DNA of 64,000 nt from JAPULR01 sp965238215 (GTDB lineage: Bacteria; Chloroflexota; Dehalococcoidia; Lucifugimonadales; GCA-2712585). Where the stretch lies: positions 124,001-188,000 of the forward strand of contig OZ250180.1 in NCBI GenBank assembly GCA_965238215.1, given 5' to 3'. The notes under the pieces were generated by a model. It was given only the letters and a program-made list of their open reading frames with translations. It was not told the DNA's origin and made no database searches. Position numbers and translations under genes: made by a program. Shown one piece after another: positions 54,301-61,752 of this stretch (the first letter of the stretch is position 1; every line of letters starts with the position of its first letter).

Positions 54301-54495
54301 GACGGCGCGGCGGGAACCGAGGGCCGGGTGTTCCTCCAAGCCTATCTCGTCGCTTCGGACAAGGCGGGTGGCGACGAGAAAGTCGCGGACGGCGGTGGTG
54401 ATGTTCGCCTCCGGCTCATTGTTCTCGTGGCGTCGGAGGACCTCGGCGGCGGCGGCCCTGATGTTGGGGTCGTTGTAGTCAATGTGTGGCAGCAT
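51373..54495 (-). CDS. Type IIG-like restriction-modification protein (nuclease plus adenine-N6 DNA methyltransferase)
   Basis: 1040 aa. N-terminal PD-(D/E)xK-like nuclease: D66 and E75-x-K77 in RAVDLTALDTFMEFKRR. The methyltransferase has SAM motif I SVLDPACGSGTFVAEAV (about residue 357) and catalytic motif IV VVIGNPPWLSYRN (about residue 562). The C-terminal part (about 700-1000) with RLYWISCKNVTEAYYLLAIINSDTIKDAVARFMSKGQFGARDMHKQLWKLPIPEFD is typical of the specificity region. This layout of cleavage, methylation and target recognition in one chain is type IIG. It is not a close copy of the protein at 42358. ATG 54495. Convergent with the TIGR02391-like gene. Confidence 0.9.
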   Translation of the reverse strand: MLPHIDYNDPNIRAAAAEVLRRHENNEPEANITTAVRDFLVATRLVRSDEIGLEEHPALGSRRAVDLTALDTFMEFKRRIGSRGGLDPNPDYVDQLDDYLEQSHKLGRVRMGVLTDGKYWLLRWPNAGPVKPTPPYAFTFDDPDRWITLFEWLRDNALTAETDIAPDRVSIPAHFGPNSPSYERDIAVLKALYQRNKNANTIRVKTQLWENLLIAALGEVASTEEKMNDLFVRHTYLTAVIGMVVQASFGIDVKALAATDAADLLYGREFRSKTGLQGVVESDFFAWPTEVDGGLPFVRTLARRVARFDWQKAPNDVASILYETVIPPDERRQLGEYYTPDWLARTMVREVVTDPMDQSVLDPACGSGTFVAEAVTHLIETAGNQGLNGKDTLDWLRIQVAGIDVHPVAVHLARAAWVLAAQPAIQGAFDEGFQSSITVPIYLGDALQLRYRTGDMFAEQDVTIQVNDEQNTELLFPVSLVDRAEDFDALMGDVSEAIEKGEHPFVYLDDHGIKEGTREREILESTIDALQRLHKEGRNHIWAYYTRNLVRPVALSRKKVDVVIGNPPWLSYRNTANTLREELERQSKDLYGIWAGGRYANRQDVAGLFFARCVDLYLKDGGVIGMVLPHSALQTGQYAKWRTGTWRPKRYLPDFTVNFGFKTAWDLEGLEPNNFFPVPASVVFAKRTGELGGAAPLVGEVELWRGEPGPNADRRTRTTIVDTSIQGDSPYAGYSRQGAIIVPRCLFFVEETENPAIIQAGQTITVNPRRGRFDKNPWRSLDLTAITGQTIEKTHLFDVHLGETVAPYVTLTPLKAILPLKRSDDQIPVDQGGVTGVRMDGLGMRMRDRWRTVSELWEKNKAAANKLGLIGQLDYFGKLSSQLEWLKNPRERPIRIVYTQGGVSTGALLQDNEALVESRLYWISCKNVTEAYYLLAIINSDTIKDAVARFMSKGQFGARDMHKQLWKLPIPEFDASDPLHAEISEAGRTAAAGAANRFSELRAQRGDHVSVTIARRELRAWLRASPQGTAAEAAVRRLLR

Positions 54496-54673
54496 TGTTG
54501 CGTATTATCCAACTGAAGGGGGGCGGATGCAACGGGGCGGCTTTGTGGTGGCGATGGGGAAGGGGAGGGGGGGAGGGGTTTGCACCCCCATCCTAGCCTT
54601 CCCCCCTGAAGGGGGAAGGGAGGGAAAGGGAGAGGGGGGATGGGTCCCCGCCTTCGCGAGGACACGTAGGGGG
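54496..54673. repeat. Intergenic repeat block (G-rich; GGGTCCCCGC...GCGAGGACA type)
   Basis: Contains TTTGCACCCCCATCCTAGCC, CCTTCCCCCCTGAAGGGGGAAGG and ATGGGTCCCCGCCTTCGCGAGGACACG. The same three pieces recur at 55726-56000, and part recurs at 63970-64000. Confidence 0.75.
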
Positions 54674-54949
54674 TTACGGGAAGGAACGATAAATGTCCCT
54701 TCTATGCCGGACCCTTACTAACTCCACCTTGTCGCCCTTAATCGCGACAGTCAACCGATGATGACCTATCCTGTTTCGGAATATGTTACTGACCGATTGC
54801 AGCTTCTTGACCCCTGAGATGTCAGTAATTGCCGACGCTTGCTCTAATTCTTCGATTTTTTGACGGAGCCTCTTGAGAATGTTCCTATTTCGTAGTCGTC
54901 TTAGGTCACGGCTAAAGCTTGACCTCTGTTCAAGCTTTAGCCTCGCCCC
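54674..54949 (-). CDS. ParE/RelE-family toxin-like frame without a recognisable start codon
   Basis: The minus-strand frame reads KLEQRSSFSRDLRRLRNRNI...EELEQ, then ISGVKKLQSVSNIFRNRIGHHRL, then VELVRVRHRRDIYRSFP before TAA 54674. This is the ParE/RelE fold signature (RDLRRL, GVKKL, RxRIGxxRL, VRVxHRxDIYRxFP). The frame opens after TAA at 54950-54952 and contains no ATG, GTG or TTG before the conserved region. The start is therefore lost, non-standard, or supplied by frameshifting from the overlapping upstream gene. The candidate antitoxin frame ends at 54930. Toxins of this family cleave ribosome-bound mRNA (RelE) or poison gyrase (ParE). Confidence 0.7.
   Translation of the reverse strand, partial: GARLKLEQRSSFSRDLRRLRNRNILKRLRQKIEELEQASAITDISGVKKLQSVSNIFRNRIGHHRLTVAIKGDKVELVRVRHRRDIYRSFP
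54910..54942. repeat. Perfect 13-bp inverted repeat at the antitoxin/toxin junction
   Basis: GGCTAAAGCTTGA (54910-54922), 7-base loop CCTCTGT, TCAAGCTTTAGCC (54930-54942). It covers the stop codon of the upstream gene and the first codons of the toxin-like frame. It could be an mRNA structure controlling the toxin, or an inverted duplication that destroyed the start. Confidence 0.9.
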
Positions 54950-55388
54950 TTAGAATAGCCATCACGCATTCCCGACTCACGAGACCTGTTTTCAGGCCTT
55001 CCTCGGTCAATCTAACCAAGGCGGCATCTTCCTCTTCGCTGATGGGGTCAAGGATGTCTGCGATATCCGGCGGCAGTTCTACGTCGAAGGCGTCCTCGAA
55101 TTCGCCGGCGCTTTCGTAGGTCTCAACAAAAGTAGCGGCCACGTCTAAGCCTCTCTCGCTAGCGGACGCGAGGTCTGCGCGGGCCTTGTTCCACTCCGAC
55201 TGGCGGAGCGAGGCGATGGCGCGGTCAAAATGGTCCTTTGCCAGGCCCGTGCCTGGACTAAGAGTTTCTTCGTGTTCCTTAATCGTGGTGTTTGGCTCCT
55301 TGCTGACGGAATCTGCTGGCAACGGCTTAGTTGGGGGGTTGGGGGTGATACTGCTTTGCCAATTATACACCTTCGTAACTTCTTCCAA
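54930..55388 (-). CDS. Hypothetical protein overlapping the toxin-like frame (candidate antitoxin)
   Basis: 152 aa, unrecognised. The first about 60 residues are low-complexity and polar. The rest is acidic and helical (HFDRAIASLRQSEWNKARADLASA, FEDAFDVELPPDIADILDPISEEEDAALVRLTEEGLKTGLVSRECVMAILRGEAKA). Its stop lies inside the toxin-like frame, so the order antitoxin-toxin with overlap fits a ParD/ParE-type pair, but the sequence is not a known antitoxin by eye. The start overlaps the truncated VapC gene by about 26 bases. Confidence 0.5.
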   Translation of the reverse strand: MEEVTKVYNWQSSITPNPPTKPLPADSVSKEPNTTIKEHEETLSPGTGLAKDHFDRAIASLRQSEWNKARADLASASERGLDVAATFVETYESAGEFEDAFDVELPPDIADILDPISEEEDAALVRLTEEGLKTGLVSRECVMAILRGEAKA

Positions 55389-55641
55389 TCGGTCCTTTCC
55401 CGTTGTCTACATACAGGGCTTGGTTGACATCAGACGAGGTGTTGCAGCGTCGCAGAGATGGCGGGCGAAAGACTCGCGGGTTGGTAACCACGCGGACGAA
55501 TCCAAACAGAACGAGGAGAGAGAGGGCAAAGGGTTCCGGCCCCGTGGCCAGACGAGTGATCCAGTCCGCATACCGATAGTGATCGTGGGTCGAGTCCTCG
55601 ACGTGGGCATATATGAGGACGTTTACGTCAGGGAGCAGCAT
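55363..55641 (-). pseudogene. Truncated VapC-type PIN-domain toxin
   Basis: The first about 60 residues match a VapC PIN domain: MLLPDVNVLIYAHVEDSTHDHYRYADWI with the catalytic Asp5, then LSLLVLFGFVRVVTNPRVFRPPS. After that the sequence becomes unrelated (LRRCNTSSDVNQALYV...), and the acidic residues of the C-terminal half are missing. At 92 aa it is shorter than the usual 130-140 aa. It is most likely a broken toxin gene whose 3' half was lost, with a new stop in foreign sequence. ATG 55641. Confidence 0.7.
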
Positions 55642-56007
55642 CCGGAATCACGGACCTCGTGTGAAGCGGGCCTCGTCCTTCTGTGCGTCAAGGGTTCTTG
55701 GGCGGTCGAGGTCGATTCCTGGACGGGGACGGGCCCCGCATGCGCGAGGACACGGAGGGGATGGGGGAAAGGGTGGGTTCCTGTATGCGCGGGGTGGGGG
55801 AGAAGAGAGAGGATGGGTCCCCGCATGCGCGAGGACACGGAGGGGATGGGTTGCCGTCTGCGCGGAAGTAAGAGAGGGGAAGGTTTGCACCCCCATCCCC
55901 CGTCTTCACGAGGGCAGGCTCTAGCCTTCCCCCATGAAGGGGGAAGGGAGAGGGGGCAACGGATGGGGGAGAAGATGGGTCCCCGCATGCGCGAGGACAT
56001 GGAGGGC
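55642..56007. repeat. Intergenic block of repeats (GGGTCCCCGCATGCGCGAGGACA and CCTTCCCCC-type)
   Basis: Three copies of G(G/C)GTCCCCGCATGCGCGAGGACA-like sequence lie near 55726 (variant CGGGCCCCGC), 55812 and 55974. With them are TTTGCACCCCCATCC near 55884 and CTAGCCTTCCCCCATGAAGG near 55921. Open frames in this block on both strands reflect base composition. Confidence 0.75.
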
Positions 56008-58323
56008 CTAGGGGCCGGCGGCGAATTCTACGTTGGCGATGCTCGGCTGGCCGACGGGGCTGATGGCGAAGCCCTGAACGTAGGGCTTGAGCAGTACGTA
56101 GTCCTGAATGTGGAACAGGGGAATGATGCCGGTTTCGTGGATGAGCAGCTGTTCCGCCAGACGGAAGAGCCCCAAGCGGGCTTCCCTATCTTGGACTATT
56201 CTGGCCTGCTCCACCAGGGTGTCGAAAGCCTCATTTACGTAGCGGGAACCCTGGGCCTCCGAATGGAGCAGCAGGTCCAGGAAGTTCTCCGGGTCCGGGT
56301 AGTCGGCCACCCAGCCGAAGGTGAAGAGGTGTCCCTCCTGGTCTTCGAGGTTGTAGTAATACTCCTTGGGGTCCACCAGGTTCACGTTCACTTCAATGCC
56401 CAGATTCTCCTTCCAAGAGTCAATCATAAACTGGATCGACTCCGACGCCTCTCCGTCCCTGTCCACCGCAATGTAGGTGATCTCCGGGAAGTCGTCGGCG
56501 TACTGAGAACCGGCCAGCAGCTTCCTGGCTTCCGCGGGGTCGAAGGGAATGGCCTGCAGGTCCTCGGAAAATCCGGGGATGCCCGGCGGCAGAATGCCGT
56601 TGGCTAGCAGGAGGTTCCCACCGTAGAGGACATCGATGAGCTTCTGCCGGTCGAGGGCCATGGCAAGTGCGCGCCGCACTACGGCATCGTCCAGGGGCGA
56701 CATCTCTGTATCTATGACCACGAAGTAGCTGGTCAACTGGTCGAATTCGTGAAGCTGGCCGGAGAGAGCATCGTTCTCCCTCAAATCGTTCAAGGACCTC
56801 GCGCGGACGAAGATGCCGTCCCATGCGTCGGTCTGATACATGTCCAGCCCGTTTGCGCCGGGCAGCGCATCGAAGGGGGAGATGATGTGCTCCATTGCAA
56901 CGGGCCGGTAGTATCCATCGAAGCGCTTCAGGATGATTACCTCATCGGCGACCCAGCGGAGCAGCTGGTAGGGGCCGGAGCCGTTAATCTCCGCGTCCAT
57001 CCACCACTCTTCGCCCAGGACGCCCACGGAGGCGGAGTCCACCACGAAGCTGGAGGGGTAGGCGAGCTTGGCCAGGAAATACTCCTTGGGGGAGTCGATT
57101 GTAATGCGAATGGTACGGGCGTCCACCACCTCCACGCCGGAAACTTCCTCGGCTTCTCCCGCCATCTTCGCAACCGCTCCCACAATGTCAGCAAGGTAGA
57201 GAAGCGCGGTGTCGCTGTGAAGCTCAGGGTCCGTCGCTCTCTCGATGGAGTATTTGAAGTCGGCGGCGGTGATGGGCTTGCCGTCGTGGAAAGTTATGCC
57301 GTCCCGAAGAGTGAAGGTGTACACAGTGCGGGTATCGTCCACAACCCAAGACTCGGCCAGGTTGGGAGTCACGAAAAGGGCCTCGTCCAGCCGCACAAGG
57401 CCGCTGTAGATGTTGGACACATAGAAGTGGGAGGTGGTCTCCCTGGCCACGGCGGGGTCAAGGGTGCTGGGTTCGCCTAGCGGCATGGTGAACGCCCTGT
57501 CCCGGGCGATGCCGTGGGGCGCCGGGATCCCGGTGTCGAAGGTGTTGAATGCCTCCTTGATGCCGTCACGCTGATCCTGAGAAACAGCAGCGGGGCTGGA
57601 AACGGCGAGAATGAAGTTAGCGCTGCCTCGCTTAGTCACCTGAAGGGTGACGGGTGATTGCACGCCTTCCGACTCGAAGAGTAGGTCGGCGCGAAGGCCG
57701 GGCGAACCGCTATCCGAGGTGAAGTCGCTCAAGCTTTCCAAGGAGGGAATCCCGCCGGTCGGCAAGAGGGATTCAATAGCACTGACCAGAACCTGCCGCA
57801 GGTCAACGTCAAGGTCGTTGAACTCGACCATGAGCTTCAAGGTGATGCCGCCATCACCTTGAAGGATTGCCCACGTCCCCTCTGCGTCTTCGCCCACGGG
57901 AACGGACGCCCAAGATTCGGGGTGCATGAAGGAGACGCCCAATTCCTGATTCTCAAAGAGCTTGTACTTGGGGGCAGGCTCGGGCTCCGGGGTTGGGGCC
58001 GGAGTAGGGCGCGGCTGAGGAACCCGGGTGCGTTCAGGGGTGGGTTCGGGTGTAGGCGCAGGTGTGGGGGCCGGGGTGGGCGCAGGGGTTGGGGCAGGCG
58101 TCGGCGCGAGTGTGGGTTCGGGGGTGGGCGCCGGAGTTGGGGCAGGTGTCGGCGCAGGTGGGGGAGCAGGGGTAGTTGTCGGAGTTGGCGCGGGGGTAGC
58201 GGCGGACGTCGGCGCGGCGGGCGTTTCCGCTGACCTTTCACAGGAGGCGAACATGAGCACCGCCACCAAGAAAATAATCAACACCATCGCTACGGCGGCA
58301 ATCAACGCATGGGTCCACTTCAT
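56008..58323 (-). CDS. Oligopeptide-type ABC solute-binding lipoprotein (SBP_bac_5) with Pro stalk and extra N-terminal domain
   Basis: 771 aa. N-terminal membrane/lipoprotein signal ending in FASC (about residue 28), then about 90 residues of repeated PAPTPAPTP. Next comes a domain of about 150 residues (LGVSFMHPESWASVPVGEDAEGTWAIL...FNTFDTG) resembling that of the protein at 35682. The OppA domain follows: PLGEPSTLDPAVARETTSHFYVSNIYSGLVRLDEAL, PNLAESWVVDDTRTVYTFTLRDGITFHDGKPITAADFKYSIERA and DAVVRRALAMALDRQKLIDVLYGG. ATG 58323 with GGAG 11 bases upstream. No permease or ATPase is nearby. Paralogue of the 35682 protein in domain order. Confidence 0.88.
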   Translation of the reverse strand: MKWTHALIAAVAMVLIIFLVAVLMFASCERSAETPAAPTSAATPAPTPTTTPAPPPAPTPAPTPAPTPEPTLAPTPAPTPAPTPAPTPAPTPEPTPERTRVPQPRPTPAPTPEPEPAPKYKLFENQELGVSFMHPESWASVPVGEDAEGTWAILQGDGGITLKLMVEFNDLDVDLRQVLVSAIESLLPTGGIPSLESLSDFTSDSGSPGLRADLLFESEGVQSPVTLQVTKRGSANFILAVSSPAAVSQDQRDGIKEAFNTFDTGIPAPHGIARDRAFTMPLGEPSTLDPAVARETTSHFYVSNIYSGLVRLDEALFVTPNLAESWVVDDTRTVYTFTLRDGITFHDGKPITAADFKYSIERATDPELHSDTALLYLADIVGAVAKMAGEAEEVSGVEVVDARTIRITIDSPKEYFLAKLAYPSSFVVDSASVGVLGEEWWMDAEINGSGPYQLLRWVADEVIILKRFDGYYRPVAMEHIISPFDALPGANGLDMYQTDAWDGIFVRARSLNDLRENDALSGQLHEFDQLTSYFVVIDTEMSPLDDAVVRRALAMALDRQKLIDVLYGGNLLLANGILPPGIPGFSEDLQAIPFDPAEARKLLAGSQYADDFPEITYIAVDRDGEASESIQFMIDSWKENLGIEVNVNLVDPKEYYYNLEDQEGHLFTFGWVADYPDPENFLDLLLHSEAQGSRYVNEAFDTLVEQARIVQDREARLGLFRLAEQLLIHETGIIPLFHIQDYVLLKPYVQGFAISPVGQPSIANVEFAAGP

Positions 58324-58569
58324 GGGTTCAGATTCTCCTCACGAGTTTTCGGTTCAATGGCAAGGACGAGAACGGCTTTGGCAAGACATGATATCACATT
58401 TTACCATTGCGCCATTCAAGTGATTATACGTTAGTGATGGGCGTTCAGATTGCAGGAATGAGAGTAGCTATCACGCGTCACTGTCAGCCCGGTGTAAGGA
58501 TAGAGTGGTGATTACCCCTTACCACGGAGGGGCATTTGCCGGACTTGCTAGGCCAAACCGGACGCTCTA

Positions 58570-59865
58570 TCAATTGCGATCACTGCTGGGCCCAGCGACG
58601 TTCAACCGCGGCATGGCCCAACTGAGGAGTCCCGCGGAGACCAGCAGCGCCCCCGAAGGAATTATCACCCACTGGTAGCTCTGCGTCGTATCGAAGATCC
58701 ATCCGGCATAGAGGGGCGTTCCAAGGCCGAGGACACCGAATGTCGCCATGATGCCTCCCCGGAGTACGCCGAAGTTCCTCCGTCCGAACTGGTCCGCCAG
58801 CATGGCCCAACCCAGGGGCAGGCCGCCTTCGCTGAACGCCCACATGACGAAGATGAGCATCATCTGCCACGGCTCCACCTGGTCCCAGGAGGCCAAGGCG
58901 AACATTCCCATGCCAGCTATCACCGCACCCGCACCCGCAACCACCTTTCTGTCCCACCGGTCTCCCATCCATCCCATAAGCAGCGAAATGGGGAGCCAGG
59001 ATATGGCCATGCCGGCGATGAGCAGCCCGGCGGTCCCCTCGTCTATGCCCTTCCATATCATAATTGCCACCACGTGGATGGCTATGGAGGTAAACACCAT
59101 GCCCCGCATGGCCAGGGAGAGGGAGAGGATCCAGTATGTGGGCGTGCGAAAGGCGTCTTTGGAACTCATCCCTTCGTACCCGGCGACACCACGGGGTCGA
59201 GTGGATGGACGGGGCGATTGCGATTGATCTTCGTCTGCCGGAGGCGGGTCACCGTCGGGCAGCAGGCCCCTCTCTTCCGGGGAGCTGTACATCCGGGTGC
59301 TAAGGGGCAGGTAGATGACCCACATCATCACGCCTGCTCCGAACAGCGTCGTCCTCCAACCGAAGGCGTCGCTGCAGATGGAAAGAATGGGCGGCAACGT
59401 CGAGCCTCCGATGGCGAAGCCAAGGACTGTGATGGCAAGCGCCATGCCTCGCTTACGAATGAACCAACGGCAGGTGGCCGTTATGGACGTGGAGTCGAAT
59501 CCGCCCATGATCGGCGGCGAAAGCACCAGCAGAATGACGAGGAAATACGTCAGGTAAGATTCCACCCGGCTGAGGAGGATGAAACCCAGTCCAGCCAGCA
59601 GGGAGCAGACGAAGAGGACCCGTCCGGGGCCGAACCGGTCTATGACTATGCCGATGAAAGGGCTTTGAACGGCTGCAATGCCTCGAGTGAGGGATAAGGG
59701 CAGCGACGCGGCGGCGCGGCTCATGCCCAGATCGCGGGTGATGGGCAGAAAGAGGACGGCGAAGCCGATGAAGTAGAGACCGGCGGGGACGGCGTTGACC
59801 AGCAGGCCGATGAGGACAATCCACCAGCCGTAGAAGATCCCTTTCCTTGGGCCTTTGGAAGGCAT
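58570..59865 (-). CDS. Major facilitator superfamily transporter
   Basis: 431 aa with about twelve membrane helices. The start GIFYGWWIVLIGLLVNAVPAGLYFIGFAVLFLPITRDLGMSRAAASL and the loop motif GIVIDRFGPGRV (between helices 2 and 3) resemble the monocarboxylate/oxalate (OFA) branch. A second basic loop, LMGWMGDRWDRK, separates the C-terminal half. The central loop is long and Pro/Asp-rich (about 195-235). Substrate unknown. ATG 59865. Alone on its strand beside the binding lipoprotein; 246 bases separate them with no clear terminator. Confidence 0.85.
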   Translation of the reverse strand: MPSKGPRKGIFYGWWIVLIGLLVNAVPAGLYFIGFAVLFLPITRDLGMSRAAASLPLSLTRGIAAVQSPFIGIVIDRFGPGRVLFVCSLLAGLGFILLSRVESYLTYFLVILLVLSPPIMGGFDSTSITATCRWFIRKRGMALAITVLGFAIGGSTLPPILSICSDAFGWRTTLFGAGVMMWVIYLPLSTRMYSSPEERGLLPDGDPPPADEDQSQSPRPSTRPRGVAGYEGMSSKDAFRTPTYWILSLSLAMRGMVFTSIAIHVVAIMIWKGIDEGTAGLLIAGMAISWLPISLLMGWMGDRWDRKVVAGAGAVIAGMGMFALASWDQVEPWQMMLIFVMWAFSEGGLPLGWAMLADQFGRRNFGVLRGGIMATFGVLGLGTPLYAGWIFDTTQSYQWVIIPSGALLVSAGLLSWAMPRLNVAGPSSDRN

Positions 59866-60090
59866 TCACGCCACCCGCAAAGGGGAAATTTCTGAGAATC
59901 GAGGCCAGACGGATGATTTGTCCGTGGGCAGTGCTATTCTCAAGCTCAGCCAAGTTTGGCGTCAATACCATCCGTGACCGAATATCTTGTCGTAGTTCTG
60001 CTGTTCGGCATTCCTTTACCCGGCCCTCTGTGCGTGATACCATCGTTCTATTGGTACGTTTGGGCTATCGTGGGGTTATCAGGAATGGTG

Positions 60091-61752
60091 ATGATGAGCG
60101 AGGCCGGAATAAAGCTGGTTGTGGGACTTGTCGCAGCGACGCTTTTGGCGGTGGCGGTTGTAGTAGCGGCTTGCGGCTCCGGTGGTGCTGAGACGCCAAC
60201 TCCCATTGCCACTCCAATCACGTCGATACCAATGGCAACCCAGGCGACAGCGCCGACAGTCTATGCCGCCGCAACGTCTTTCCCTACGCCACCCCAGGCC
60301 CCATCACCCACTGCTCAACCAGCTCCCGCCCCTACCGAAGCAATTGAAGATTGTATTCCTGAAGAGTCCATTATTGCAGATACATTTCCATTTGCGATGG
60401 CCCCCTCAGTAGACCTGCAAATCTTCGAAGCTGATGTGATAGTAGTGGCCTCGTTGGTCTCTGTTACTGCGGGATTCCAGCAGAACGGGGATGTTTATCG
60501 ACCGGGGCAGATTCTCCGTTTTCGCAGTTCAGAGTATCTGAAAGGGACTGGGCCTACGGAGTTTGTCGTGGAGGTCCCCATCGTTGAGGTTAAATATACG
60601 CAATGTTCCATGGCGAAAGCTTTAGCTCTAAAAGCTGCACAGTACTCCATCTCTCTCAGGAATACCAACTATGATCAAAGGCTTGGAATCCTATTCTTGA
60701 GTGGGCCGTTGTATATGCCTACGATCTATGAGGGACAATCAGACAGGCTTAGTCGCTCGGCTTCTAGCTCTGCCACAGCATTCAACTTCGAGCGTGAGAA
60801 CCTAGCAGTAAAATCGTGGGAGTATTCCATTGATAGCATCGCAAGAGTCTGGATGCCCGCGAAGAATGATCCACCAACATCCACCTCACGTGGAAGGTCT
60901 CCGCGGAACTCGGACCCCGAATACATCACAGGTAGAGAGACCAGTCCCCCTACTGTGATTAGACTTTCTGAATTGAAGACCAAGATCTCCGCATTGGCCA
61001 CTCGGTTGGCAAGTGGGGCAGAAATTCCAGGTTTCAAAGAATGCGTTAGAGGTGAACTGGACAGAGAGCGTTACTATCGTGATTACGACCCATATACGGT
61101 GTATCATACGATCCCTTCTGGAGCCGACCCTGATTCTCAAGCCCTCCGCGATGAACCAGTCAGGCATGGGGACTCAGTCTATCGAATCTTTCATGTAAGA
61201 GGAAAAGACGCCTCCTATTTCCAGGCTGTAATTGTTGATGACGACGATGATCCCGCCAGGTACAGTTTCAAATACACTCCTAGTCGCCCCTTGCCAGCAA
61301 GACTGTACGAAGTAGACTTCACTTATCAGTTGCCTGATGAAATTCCTTGTGGCCAAATTGATGATCCCGTCAGGCTCCGAGAAGTGACCGTCACGGCCCC
61401 CACCGGCACTCTCCACGAGGCGTTCTTCGACCCGGTGACCGTGGGCACGGCTGTGAAAGCCGACGCCACCAACGGGGCGCTCAAGCCCACGTCGTTCACA
61501 GTCGGCGGCACGGCCACTGAACTCACCGGGCTGGAGTGGAGCAACAACCAGGTGGTCCTGACCCTGGGGACCCACGTGTCCCTGAGCGGACAGGTGTTGG
61601 AGTTCATTGAATTGGACGGGAGCGTGTCGCTGTCGCTGGTCGTCGATGAGGCTGAGGTGGACGACGAGGTGGGGACGTATTCGTGGTCGGTGACATCTCA
61701 GCCGTGGGAGGAGGGGGACAAGCTGATGCTGCGGATTCGGGAGGGTGGATAA
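60091..61752 (+). CDS. Surface lipoprotein, member 2 of the three-gene family
   Basis: 553 aa. The frame is open from 59956, but ATG 60091, six bases after AGGA, begins a lipoprotein signal with lipobox VAAC. A short Pro/Thr stalk follows, then the N-terminal family domain (IVVASLVSVTAG, YRPGQILRFRSSEYLKGTGPTEF, RLGILFLSGP, WEYSIDSIARVWMPA, EYITGRETSPPTVI). The final family module TVTAPTGTLHEAFFDPVTVGTAVKADAT...SQPWEEGDKLMLRIREGG closes it. It lacks the tandem repeats and cadherin-like end of member 1. Its TAA overlaps the ATG of the next gene (TAATG), so members 2 and 3 are co-translated. Function unknown. Confidence 0.85.
   Translation: MMSEAGIKLVVGLVAATLLAVAVVVAACGSGGAETPTPIATPITSIPMATQATAPTVYAAATSFPTPPQAPSPTAQPAPAPTEAIEDCIPEESIIADTFPFAMAPSVDLQIFEADVIVVASLVSVTAGFQQNGDVYRPGQILRFRSSEYLKGTGPTEFVVEVPIVEVKYTQCSMAKALALKAAQYSISLRNTNYDQRLGILFLSGPLYMPTIYEGQSDRLSRSASSSATAFNFERENLAVKSWEYSIDSIARVWMPAKNDPPTSTSRGRSPRNSDPEYITGRETSPPTVIRLSELKTKISALATRLASGAEIPGFKECVRGELDRERYYRDYDPYTVYHTIPSGADPDSQALRDEPVRHGDSVYRIFHVRGKDASYFQAVIVDDDDDPARYSFKYTPSRPLPARLYEVDFTYQLPDEIPCGQIDDPVRLREVTVTAPTGTLHEAFFDPVTVGTAVKADATNGALKPTSFTVGGTATELTGLEWSNNQVVLTLGTHVSLSGQVLEFIELDGSVSLSLVVDEAEVDDEVGTYSWSVTSQPWEEGDKLMLRIREGG
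61384..61746 (+). repeat. Family module, DNA copy 2
   Basis: Encodes TVTAPTGTLHEAFF to DKLMLRIREG. Close DNA match to 6340-6705 and 63031-63400, but its second half (about 61615-61700) is the most diverged of the three. Confidence 0.8.

Noticed and set aside
52876..54516. 546-codon plus-strand open frame across the type IIG-like gene
   Set aside because: Val/Gly/Asp-rich shadow of the strongly biased codons of the real gene. No ribosome site or motifs.
55186..56607. 473-codon plus-strand frame crossing the VapC remnant, repeat block and binding lipoprotein
   Set aside because: It runs through non-coding repeats and antisense to clear genes; composition artefact.
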